Of a stretch of DNA of 32,397 nucleotides, positions 6,553-13,917 are shown piece after piece. A program made the translations under genes and the position numbers. The notes beneath the pieces were generated by a model. That model had not been told where the DNA came from. It did no database searches and saw only the letters and a program-made list of their open reading frames with translations. Source of the stretch: a virus; the IMG/VR virus record IMGVR_UViG_3300043449_000594, positions 1 to 32,397 of that record; one strand, 5' to 3'. The number at the start of each line of letters is the position of its first letter. Positions within the stretch are counted from its first letter, which is position 1.

Positions 6553-8916
6553 ATGGCACGTCGTCGTCGCCGTCGTTCGTCTCCATCTCCGATGGATGCG
6601 GATCAGGCCGCATATCTCGAAAACTCTGCTCCCGTGCCGGGGGATGAAGATTACGCGGAAGACATGGCCGAAGGTGGCGTCGAGGATGACGCTGACGAGG
6701 ACAATAATTCTTACGGCCCTGGCAATGCGGATATGCGCCAGAAGCTCAATCCGCTCGACGAGACCGAGTTCCAGAACCGCGTCGGCATCGCCGTCCAGGC
6801 TGCAGAAAACTACATCGACACGCTAATCACGCCGATCCGCGTCCAGGCTGCTGAGTATTATCGCGGCGCGCCGTTTGGCGACGAGGAGGCGGGCAGATCT
6901 CAGGTGGTGCTTACGGAGGTGCGCGACACCATCCAGAGCATCATGCCGAGCCTCATGCGCATCTTCACGTCCGGCCAGCGGATTGTTGAATATATGCCGC
7001 GCACGGCTGAAGACGTCCCGACTGCCGAGCAGGCGTCGGATGCGGTGAATTTCATCTTCAACGAGATGAACCCCGGCTTCCAGATCCTTTACAGCGCGTT
7101 CAAGGATGCGTTGCTTAAAAAGGTCGGCGTCGTCACCTGGTGGGCGGAAAGCGAAGACCGCGTCATTGAGCGTCATTTCTCTGGCCTGCAGAGAGAAGAG
7201 CTGCTGCTGATGATGCAGCAGAACCCGAATGCTCAGCTGGTGTATGCGAACCCGGAGCCTGTAACGGATCCGATGACGCCCGAGACTTACTCGGTTTGCG
7301 TGCGTCTCGTTGACCAGGAGAGGAAATATCGTGTTCGCGCATTGCCTCCTGAGTGCTTTATCTGCGATCGGCGCGCTCGTGATACTGATAAGTTTTTTGA
7401 TCTGGTCGGCTATCGCGACCTCGTTACGGTCTCAGAACTCATCGAGATGGGATACAACGAGGAAGATGTAATCGAACACGGCTCCCCCGGAGAGGACAAT
7501 CTCTGGATCGCTCAGATGGAAGAATTTGAGCGCAACCGTGGCATGTATTTCCCGACCGACAACGACGACCCGACGATGCGTCGCGTGAAGTATATGAAAA
7601 TCTTCATGCGCATCGATAAGGACGGCGATGGCATTGCGGAACTCCGCTGCATTGAATGCATTGGCCGCGACTGCTTTGTCCTGAAGGATGAGATCGTCGA
7701 TCACGTCCCGTTCGCTGTGTTCTGCCCCGATCCCGAGCCGCATGCGATCTTTGGACATTCGGTCGCTGACGTCACGATGGATCTCCAGCGCATCAAATCG
7801 CACGTCATGCGCGCGACGCTGGACAGCCTGGCTCAGTCGATCTTCCCCCGCACGGCGATCGTCGAGGGCCAGGTCAACATTGACGACGTCCTGAACAAAG
7901 AGGTCGGCGCCGTCATCCGCATGCGCCAGGCAGGAGCTGTTCAGGATCTCTCCACCTCCTTCGTCGGCCAGCCGGCGATGGGCATCATTGAATACATCGA
8001 CGAGATCAAGGCGCAGCGCACGGGCGTCACCCCGGCGAGCCAGGGTCTTGATGCTGATCTCCTACAATCGACCACGAAAGCCGCGGTCACGGCGCAGATT
8101 TCGGCCTCCCAGGAGCGCATTGAGCTGATCGCCCGCACGTTTGCTGAAAACGGCATGAAGCAGCTGTTTGGCGGTCTCCTGAAGATGATCTGCCGCCACC
8201 AGGACAAGCCGCTCCTGGTTCGCTTGCGCGGCGATTATGTCCAGGTCGATCCGACGACCTGGGATCCGAATATGGACTGCTCGGTCTCGGTGGCCTTGGG
8301 CCGTGGCGATGACGCGCAGCAGATGGCGTTCCTGACGACGGTCGCTCAGAAGCAGGAACAGATCATCCAGCTCATGGGTTTGGACAACCCCCTGGTTAAG
8401 CTGTCGCAGTATCAATCGACGCTGAGCCAGATCGTGCGGAAAGCGGGTTACAAAAACCCCGACGCATTTTTCTCCCCGATCAGCCAGCAGCAGGAGGCGA
8501 TGCTCGCCCAGCAGCAGGCTGCAATGAAGGCGCAGCAAAAGGATCCCAACGTCCTGCTCGCCGAGGTCGAGATGGCGAAGGCGCAGGCTGAGACCTACGC
8601 CAAGCTCCAGCAGCTCGCGATCGATCGCGCCCAGCTTCAGCTGGATGCGGATCTCAAGCGCGACCAGATGGAAGCCGACATCATCCTGAAGGCTGCGGAC
8701 ATTGCCGCGAAGAGCGGCGTCCAGGTCGATTGGCCCTCAATCATTGAGATGACCAGGAAGCCTCGCCAGGACATCCAGAACCTGGCTCAGACGCTCATCG
8801 ACAACGAGAAGATCGCCTCGGCGCAAGTTCTCTCTCAGATCGGCATGGGCCAGGCGCCGCAACAGCAGCAGCCAATGCCGCAGCCTAACGCTCCGGCGCC
8901 GGCGATGCCGCAATGA
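6553..8916 (+). CDS. Portal protein (P22-like)
   Basis: A 787-residue protein of P22-like portal size. It begins with an Arg-rich stretch and an acidic segment (residues 20-55). The core starts at about residue 65 (LDETEFQNRVGIAVQAAENYI) and includes YRGAPFGDEEAGRSQVV, a typical phrase of this family, and a wing/stem part around SAFKDALLKKVGVV. The C-terminal ~150 residues are a Gln/Ala-rich helical barrel with QQQ tracts, ending in a Pro/Gln tail. As a dodecamer it forms the DNA gate, the terminase dock and the connector platform. The stop overlaps the next start (ATGA at 8913-8916). Confidence 0.92.
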   Translation: MARRRRRRSSPSPMDADQAAYLENSAPVPGDEDYAEDMAEGGVEDDADEDNNSYGPGNADMRQKLNPLDETEFQNRVGIAVQAAENYIDTLITPIRVQAAEYYRGAPFGDEEAGRSQVVLTEVRDTIQSIMPSLMRIFTSGQRIVEYMPRTAEDVPTAEQASDAVNFIFNEMNPGFQILYSAFKDALLKKVGVVTWWAESEDRVIERHFSGLQREELLLMMQQNPNAQLVYANPEPVTDPMTPETYSVCVRLVDQERKYRVRALPPECFICDRRARDTDKFFDLVGYRDLVTVSELIEMGYNEEDVIEHGSPGEDNLWIAQMEEFERNRGMYFPTDNDDPTMRRVKYMKIFMRIDKDGDGIAELRCIECIGRDCFVLKDEIVDHVPFAVFCPDPEPHAIFGHSVADVTMDLQRIKSHVMRATLDSLAQSIFPRTAIVEGQVNIDDVLNKEVGAVIRMRQAGAVQDLSTSFVGQPAMGIIEYIDEIKAQRTGVTPASQGLDADLLQSTTKAAVTAQISASQERIELIARTFAENGMKQLFGGLLKMICRHQDKPLLVRLRGDYVQVDPTTWDPNMDCSVSVALGRGDDAQQMAFLTTVAQKQEQIIQLMGLDNPLVKLSQYQSTLSQIVRKAGYKNPDAFFSPISQQQEAMLAQQQAAMKAQQKDPNVLLAEVEMAKAQAETYAKLQQLAIDRAQLQLDADLKRDQMEADIILKAADIAAKSGVQVDWPSIIEMTRKPRQDIQNLAQTLIDNEKIASAQVLSQIGMGQAPQQQQPMPQPNAPAPAMPQ

Positions 8917-9197
8917 GTGAACTCGACGCTGAGCAGCTCGCGCGCCAAGCGCAGAATATTCTGAACTCCGACGCATTCAAAATCGCGATGGAGAAGATGG
9001 ACGCCTACACGATCGAGATGTGGGCAAACGGGAATTTTAAGACGCCAGCAGAACGAGAAGAAGCCTATGGCCTCGTGCGCGGCGCAAGGACGTTCCGAGC
9101 GCGCCTGATTGGCCTGCTTGAGGACGCGAAACTCAGCAAGGCACAAGCCGAGACGCGGGAAAAACTCGCCCGCTCGCAAGGCACGCCCGCTCGCTGA
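8913..9197 (+). CDS. Small helical head-assembly protein
   Basis: A 94-residue, mostly helical protein (EQLARQAQNILNSDAFKIAMEKMDAYTIEMW, then EREEAYGLVRGARTFRARLIGLLEDAKL). It overlaps the portal stop by 4 nt and lies directly before the scaffold. Small helical genes at this spot are frequent in P22/SU10-like head modules, but their role is usually unassigned; head morphogenesis is the best inference. No motif identifies an enzyme. Confidence 0.7.
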   Translation: MSELDAEQLARQAQNILNSDAFKIAMEKMDAYTIEMWANGNFKTPAEREEAYGLVRGARTFRARLIGLLEDAKLSKAQAETREKLARSQGTPAR

Positions 9198-9214
9198 GCA
9201 ACCCAGAGAAATAG

Positions 9215-10234
9215 ATGTCTGATGGAACTCAGACGGCGCCGGCAAGCGAAAGCACCGGCACCGTAGAGGAAGCTGCGTCCAAAATCGAAGCGCTACTGTC
9301 GGGTAAGAAGCCCGAGAAACGGTTAGCGGCTCCGGCAGAGGAGGCGGCGCAACCGGCCCCGGAAGCTGAACAGGCGGAAGAGGCTGAAACCGAGGATCTC
9401 GCGCCAGAGACGACGGCGTCCGACGAGGACGACGAGGCGCCTGATGCTCACCCCGAACCCGATGATGAGGCTGAAGGCTCCGACGAGCCAGACCCGCTCT
9501 ACACCGTTAAAATAAACGGCAAGGAAGAGAAGGTCTCGCTCAAAGAAGCTCTAAACGGCTATCAGCGGCAGCAGGATTATACGCGAGCCAAGCAAGAGTT
9601 CGCCGCCGAGAAACGTCAATTTTCGACAGAACTGGACGCTGCTCGTCAGGAGCGTGAGGTCTACTCACAGCTGCTGCCGGCGCTTGTCCAGCGGATGCAG
9701 TCGTCTATGCCGTCTGCGCCCGATCAGTCGCTGATCGACATCGACCCCTCGGCGTATCTTCGTCAAAAAGAAGCATATGAGCAGGCAATGGGTGATCTCC
9801 AGGCCGCGACCTCTGAGAGGCAGCGTCTGGAGCAAGAAACCAAGGTCGAGCAGCAGCGTAGGCTCCAAGCCTTTGTGGCAGAGAACGCGGCGAAGCTCCC
9901 TGAGTTAATCCCAGAGTGGAAAGATCGCAAAGCCTATGAGCGCGATCGCCCCAAGGTTCGGGACTATCTCGTCAGTCGCGGTTTCTCCGATGAGGAGATC
10001 AACCAGGCTTACGACGCCCGCCTTGTTGCGATGGCTGCTGACGGCATGCGCTGGCGCGAGCTGCAGAAAAGCAAGTTCAAGCCAACGGCGCCGCCGGCTG
10101 AGAAGGCTCTGAGACCGACCCCGCCAAGCACATCTGCTCCGAAGGTTAATCGCGACGCGCAGGCTGCGCGCAATCGTCTCGCTAAATCTGGCCGCGTGGA
10201 AGACGCCGCTGCGGCCATTCGCGCACTCCTTTAA
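9215..10234 (+). CDS. Scaffolding protein
   Basis: A 339-residue protein with the usual composition of a capsid scaffold. Residues 1-95 are very acidic and disordered (long Glu/Asp/Ala/Pro stretches). Residues about 96-125 contain YTVKINGKEEKVSLKEALNGYQRQQDYTR, a motif common in SU10- and P22-like scaffolds. A long coiled coil (KQEFAAEKRQFSTELDAARQ onward) follows, and then a basic C-terminal part (NRDAQAARNRLAKSGR), which normally contacts the coat protein. It would template procapsid assembly and leave before maturation. It lies directly upstream of the capsid gene, as expected. Confidence 0.88.
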   Translation: MSDGTQTAPASESTGTVEEAASKIEALLSGKKPEKRLAAPAEEAAQPAPEAEQAEEAETEDLAPETTASDEDDEAPDAHPEPDDEAEGSDEPDPLYTVKINGKEEKVSLKEALNGYQRQQDYTRAKQEFAAEKRQFSTELDAARQEREVYSQLLPALVQRMQSSMPSAPDQSLIDIDPSAYLRQKEAYEQAMGDLQAATSERQRLEQETKVEQQRRLQAFVAENAAKLPELIPEWKDRKAYERDRPKVRDYLVSRGFSDEEINQAYDARLVAMAADGMRWRELQKSKFKPTAPPAEKALRPTPPSTSAPKVNRDAQAARNRLAKSGRVEDAAAAIRALL

Positions 10235-10246
10235 TGGACTAGAAAA

Positions 10247-12154
10247 ATGGCTACCGTAACCCGTTATGACTATTCTTCGTCGATCCGTGAGGATCTTGAA
10301 GACATCATCTATAATATCTCGCCGACCAAGACGGCGTTTATGAACAATGTTGGTCGCACGACTGCGGACAACACCTACCATGAGTAAATAACTGCTTGCT
10401 CATGTAAAATCTGGCTATATGCTGGGAACTCCTTAGAGCTTCATGCCCCGCAGAGGAAAAGTCATGAAGATTGGACAATCAGCAGGAAAGAGTTACGCAT
10501 ATCTTCTCGGTGTGTTTTTAGGCGACGGGTGTGTGACGCAGCAGCGAAGCACGAACTCTGGCCCCGGCGAAAAATCCTACCCGGTTTTCCGATTAAACAC
10601 GATTGACGAAGATTTTGCTGAAGCCACGAAATTGGCTCTCTCGGAATTTACCGACCGGCCAATCTCAATTCACAAACACGCTGTAAGCAAAAGCAGCAAG
10701 CCAAACTATTCGCTCAGATGCGGTGACCCCGAGATCGCGGCGCACCTGGTTGAGGTGACTGACGGGAAGCTAAAAATCCCGGATGTCGTCAAAACCTGGA
10801 GCCGGCAAGATAAGCTCTGGTTTATCGTCGGCCTGATGGATAGTGAAGGCTTTGTTGCTGCGAACCGAAACACGACGAACAGACGTTTCTACATGGGGTT
10901 CAAATCCTGTGACGTCTGGGTTCCAGATTTTGTAAAGATAATGGAAAGCGTCGGTATCATGGTCGGCAAGGTCTCTCAGGAAGAGCCTCGCAAGCCTGGA
11001 TACAAAACGCCGACAAGGTTCACCATCAAGATGCAATCTTGGGTGGACAGCGGCGCGAGGTTCAATATTGCTCGCAAACAGCAGCGTGTGGATGATTGGG
11101 CTTCAGCAGGGGCATATGAGCATCGCGCTCTGCACCCCCGTAGGCTATCCCCAACGACTAATATGCCAGACACCCAAATGGGTGAAGATAGAGCCTGACC
11201 TTACGGGAAACCGTAAGAGGAACCGAAGTGAAGTAGGTTCCCGCCGCTGTGAAGCGGTCAGTAGGCCATAGGATGGGCCGAAAGTAACAGTTTGGGCAGA
11301 CCGACATCCTTGCTGACGCCAACGGCTCCAACGCCGCTGTCGAAGGCGCGGACGCCACGGACACCGCCTTTGTGGCCCCGTCGCGTTGCGGCAACTACAC
11401 CCAGATTTCAACGAAGACGCTCAACGTCTCCGGCACGTCTGGCGCGGTTGACGCGGCTGGCATGAAGACGATTGAGGCTTACCTCATCGCCAAGCACGGC
11501 AAAGAGCTGAAGCGCGACATGGAGACGATCCTCCTGTCGAACCAGGCTGCGGTTGCTGGCGACGCCTCGACGGCTCGCAAGCTGGCCGGCTTCCCGACGT
11601 GGATCAAGACGACTGCTCAGACGCCTGCCGGCAACGGCATCGTCGTCGGCACCGTCACTGGCCCGGCGTATTCGGGCGGCGCTTCGACGGTTTCGGGCGC
11701 TCCGACGACCGCCTGGACGCTGACGAGCGGCGCGGCTGCTTTCACGGAAACCAACCTGAAAGACGCCATCCGCAACATGTATCAGAAGGGTGGTGAACCC
11801 AAGATGATGCTTGTGTCGCCGGTCAATAAGGCCCGCGTCTCCGGCTTCGCTGGTCTCTCGCAGACGCGCGTCAACACTGAAGTCAAAAATGGTCAGGCGA
11901 CCATTGTTGGCTCGGCTGACGTGTATCTGTCGGATTTCGGTTCGCTGGACATCGTCCCGTCGCTGTTCTGTAACGGCGCGTTCGCGTATTTCGTCGATCC
12001 TGATTACGCCAAGGTCGCCTATCTGCGTCCGTTCCAGCGCACGGAACTGGCCCGCACGGGTGACGCGAAGCGTTCGCAGCTGCTCGCTGAGTATACGCTT
12101 GTGGTCAATTCGCCCTACGCTCACGCGGTCGTGGCGAACATCACGAACAGCTAA
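10247..12154 (+). CDS. Major capsid protein, split by a group I intron; join(10247..10385, 11295..12154)
   Basis: Exon 1 (10247-10385) gives 46 codons plus one base and then runs into TAA (10385-10387). Exon 2 (11295-12154) has 860 nt. Joining them restores TGG and the phrase NTYHE-WQTDILADANG, which matches the DUF5309/SU10-like coat family (IREDLEDIIYNISPTKTAFM near the N-terminus, HEWQTD, then VEGADATDTAF). The spliced product is 332 residues, a normal length. Without splicing only a 46-residue fragment would be made from the normal start, so splicing is essential for the virion. The C-terminal part includes MMLVSPVNKARVSGFAGLSQTR split by strands, and VAYLRPFQRTELARTGD, another family signature. 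A strong terminator follows at 12178. Confidence 0.95.
10386..11294 (+). ncRNA. Group I self-splicing intron (909 nt)
   Basis: The 5' exon ends in U (10385) and the intron ends in G (11294), the group I rule. P1: exon CATGAGT (10379-10385) pairs with GCTCATG (10398-10404), 7 bp with the obligatory U-G pair at the splice site. P10: CTGCT (10392-10396) pairs with GGCAG at the 3' exon start (11295-11299). P3: CTGGC(T)ATAT (10411-10420) pairs with ATATGCCAG (11161-11169). P4-like: TGCTGGG with CCCCGCA. P8: CACCC-AAAT-GGGTG (11171-11184). P9-type hairpins: CTTACGG-GAAA-CCGTAAG (11200-11217), GGAACC/GGTTCC (11219-11241) and CCGCT-GTGA-AGCGG (11244-11257). P7 would be ACGACTA with GATAGAGCC, which pairs imperfectly; subgroup not assigned. 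Confidence 0.93.
10464..11198 (+). CDS. Intron-encoded LAGLIDADG homing endonuclease
   Basis: 244 residues from 10464, chosen because AGAGG (10452-10456) lies about 7 nt upstream; the in-frame ATG at 10443 lies inside P4-like sequence and has no Shine-Dalgarno. Two LAGLIDADG motifs are present: YLLGVFLGDGC (residues 13-23, acid D21) and WFIVGLMDSEG (119-129, acid D126), the arrangement of a monomeric two-domain enzyme. It should cut intron-less capsid alleles at the exon junction and drive intron spread; it may also act as a maturase. The last ~30 codons run through the intron's P3, P7 and P8 strands, so RNA structure and protein share sequence there. Both catalytic acids are intact, so it is probably active. 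Confidence 0.92.
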   Translation: MKIGQSAGKSYAYLLGVFLGDGCVTQQRSTNSGPGEKSYPVFRLNTIDEDFAEATKLALSEFTDRPISIHKHAVSKSSKPNYSLRCGDPEIAAHLVEVTDGKLKIPDVVKTWSRQDKLWFIVGLMDSEGFVAANRNTTNRRFYMGFKSCDVWVPDFVKIMESVGIMVGKVSQEEPRKPGYKTPTRFTIKMQSWVDSGARFNIARKQQRVDDWASAGAYEHRALHPRRLSPTTNMPDTQMGEDRA

Positions 12155-12177
12155 GTCGCGTAAAATCTTCAATCTGA

Positions 12178-12205
12178 GGGGTCGCCTAGTGCGGCCCCTT
12201 TTTTT
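12178..12205 (+). terminator. Rho-independent terminator after the capsid gene
   Basis: GGGGTCGC (12178-12185) pairs with GCGGCCCC (12191-12198), 8 bp with one U-G, loop CTAGT, then seven T (12199-12205). It would reduce read-through from the highly expressed capsid gene into the connector genes. Confidence 0.88.
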
Positions 12206-12216
12206 ATGGGCGATCA

Positions 12217-12543
12217 ATGGCCGAAAATTACAGAAAGCTGGACGTCGAGAATTTCGACTATGACCCGGCAAATGGCGTTCGTCAGCGTCTCGTCATCGAG
12301 CAAGACGGCGGTGTCCATCTCGAAAGCACCCAGGATGTCAGCCACATCCTAAAGGCGGCGCACGAAAGCCGCATGGAACATTCCAAACACGAAAAGCTCG
12401 GCGACGACGTCAAAATCGCTTCTGTCCCGATGCTGATCCGAGCCGACCTGATGAAAAAGGGCATCTGGCAGGACAAAAAGCGCCTGTTCCAGTGGCTGAT
12501 GAATGAAGGTCGGCCCTTCCTCACTAGGGATATTAGCCTGTGA
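12217..12543 (+). CDS. Phage structural/connector region protein
   Basis: A 108-residue protein. The N-terminal half (NYRKLDVENFDYDPANGVRQRLVIEQDGGVHLESTQDV) looks like strands. The C-terminal half (VSHILKAAHESRMEHS, then IASVPMLIRADLMKKGIWQDKKRLFQWLM) looks helical. Small proteins with this IPxLIRxDLMKKGI-x-D-KKRLxxWL ending occur between coat and adaptor in related podoviruses; their role is not established. It follows the capsid terminator with only a weak ribosome-binding site, and its stop overlaps the next GTG start (GTGA). Confidence 0.75.
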   Translation: MAENYRKLDVENFDYDPANGVRQRLVIEQDGGVHLESTQDVSHILKAAHESRMEHSKHEKLGDDVKIASVPMLIRADLMKKGIWQDKKRLFQWLMNEGRPFLTRDISL

Positions 12544-13235
12544 CGACATATGCTGACCCGACATTCACAGCCAATTACCAAGGTCTGTGTGCAAAGATCA
12601 GTGATACCCTTAACCGCGCTGATCTGACGTCGGTCATCCCGGATTTCACCGTCATGGCGACGACGCGGATCTCGCGCGACATGGCGCGGATCAAGCATCC
12701 CGGATCCATCACGCGCGCGATCGCCAGCGTCGTCAATGATTACGCGCCGCTGCCGACTGATTTCCTCTCCATGTATCAGCTCATGGATCAGGACACGCAG
12801 ATGGCCCTTATCTACATCACGCCGGATCAGTCGATGACGATCCAGGCGCAGGGATGGTCTCCGCAGACGACGATCGTCCCGGTTCTGGCGCCTTACTACA
12901 CGCCGACGCAGAACACGATCTACTACACGATCATGGGCAAGACGCTGCGCATGGTGCCGCCCCCGGCAAGCGCAACGCCGGCTACCCTTGAGATGTGGTA
13001 CTACTCAAATCTGCCAGCGATCTCGACGGGCAACCCGACGAACTGGGCGCTGACGCAATATCCCGACCTCTACCTGTATGGATCCCTTGTTCATACGGCG
13101 CCGTATCTCAAAAACGACGAGCGCATCCAGGTCTGGGAAGGCATCTATCAATCAATCCTAAATGACATCGAGGTTGAGGCGGATCGCTCCATCCGCCCGC
13201 AGACCAAACTTGTCGCCGCTCGCAAGAGCTTCTGA
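12540..13235 (+). CDS. Head-tail adaptor protein (SU10-like)
   Basis: A 231-residue protein that starts with GTG overlapping the previous stop. The N-terminal helices (LCAKISDTLNRADLTSVIPDFTVMATTRISRDMA) and the later phrases PLPTDFLSM and WALTQYPDLYLYGSLVHTAPYLKNDERIQVWEGIY match the family of SU10-like adaptors, related in role to T7 gp11 and P22 gp4. It would bind the portal base after packaging and connect it to the nozzle. The order portal, scaffold, coat, adaptor is standard. Confidence 0.82.
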   Translation: MTTYADPTFTANYQGLCAKISDTLNRADLTSVIPDFTVMATTRISRDMARIKHPGSITRAIASVVNDYAPLPTDFLSMYQLMDQDTQMALIYITPDQSMTIQAQGWSPQTTIVPVLAPYYTPTQNTIYYTIMGKTLRMVPPPASATPATLEMWYYSNLPAISTGNPTNWALTQYPDLYLYGSLVHTAPYLKNDERIQVWEGIYQSILNDIEVEADRSIRPQTKLVAARKSF

Positions 13236-13245
13236 GAGGTAAATC

Positions 13246-13488
13246 ATGCCCGCTACACAACTCTCCTCGCTTACCCCTGACACGGCGGCGTCAGTCACGA
13301 CGTCTGACACGGCCCCGAATGTCTTCACCCAGCTCTACATCGGCGGCGCCGGCAACGTGGCTGTCGTCACTGAGAACGGCGACACGGTCACCTTCACGGC
13401 TGTCCCGGTTGGGACAACCCTTTCGATCCGCGTCAAACAGGTCAAGGCGACCGGCACCACGGCGACTAACATCGTCGGCATGCTCTGA
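13246..13488 (+). CDS. Small beta-rich virion protein (spike-base-like)
   Basis: An 80-residue protein with a GAGAGG ribosome-binding site. The phrases TSDTAPNVFTQLYIGGAGNVAVVTENGDTVTF and PVGTTLSIRVKQVKATGTTATNIVGML are typical of a widespread small all-beta phage/GTA protein (spike base RCAP_Rcc01079-like). It probably decorates the virion or sits at the base of fibres. The position just before fibre genes agrees with this, but the exact location in the particle is inferred. Confidence 0.7.
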   Translation: MPATQLSSLTPDTAASVTTSDTAPNVFTQLYIGGAGNVAVVTENGDTVTFTAVPVGTTLSIRVKQVKATGTTATNIVGML

Positions 13489-13498
13489 GGGGTAAGCT

Positions 13499-13906
13499 AT
13501 GTCTGTCGTCTACTCATCGACACTCAAAAATAACCGTATGCAGCTTGTTGCGGATCTTGTCGCCGGCAAAACTGCGGCGTCGTCTGTCGGCTCCGCTACG
13601 GCTGGCACGATCGTTATCGGCACCTCGTCGCTGTCTGGCGCCACCGGTGTCCTGGTGAGCTTCACGCTCGGCACGACGCCTGGCACGGTGTCTGCGGGCG
13701 TCCTGACGATCTCCGGCACCCCGCTGACGGCTACGGCCTCTGGCACTGGCACGGCTGCGAAGGCCGAGCTGCGAGATAATGCAGGTAACGTGATTGTTTC
13801 CGGCCTGACTGTCGGCACAAGCGCCTCTGACATCATCATCAATGCGACGGCGATCTCATCGGGACAGAGCGTTACATTCTCCAGCGGCACAATTACTCAC
13901 GGGTAA
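13499..13906 (+). CDS. Beta-rich tail/fibre-associated protein
   Basis: A 135-residue Ser/Thr/Gly-rich protein composed of short strands (VSFTLGTTPGTVSAGVLTISGTPLTA, then AELRDNAGNVIVSGLTVGTSASDIIINATAISSGQSVTF). The ending resembles small phage structural proteins carrying the phrase LRDxAGNVIVSGLTVG. It probably forms part of the fibre attachment or virion surface. A GGGGTAAG ribosome-binding site precedes the ATG. No enzyme motif is seen. Confidence 0.7.
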   Translation: MSVVYSSTLKNNRMQLVADLVAGKTAASSVGSATAGTIVIGTSSLSGATGVLVSFTLGTTPGTVSAGVLTISGTPLTATASGTGTAAKAELRDNAGNVIVSGLTVGTSASDIIINATAISSGQSVTFSSGTITHG

Positions 13907-13917
13907 GGTAGTCTACA

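Noticed and set aside
9905-10381. Leftward frame across scaffold end and capsid exon 1
   Set aside because: It crosses a gene boundary, has no motif, and is explained by codon bias of the forward genes.
10385-10387. Capsid gene as a frameshifted or truncated pseudogene
   Set aside because: The break is exact, with P1, P10, terminal U and G and in-frame rejoining, so an intron explains it better than damage.
11068-11271. Frame continuing beyond the endonuclease stop inside the intron
   Set aside because: It lies over P8 and P9 hairpins and has no ribosome-binding site; the RNA structure explains conservation.
11408-12271. 287-codon leftward frame opposite the capsid gene
   Set aside because: An Arg-rich shadow of the GC-rich coat gene with no start signal; the forward frame has clear family motifs.
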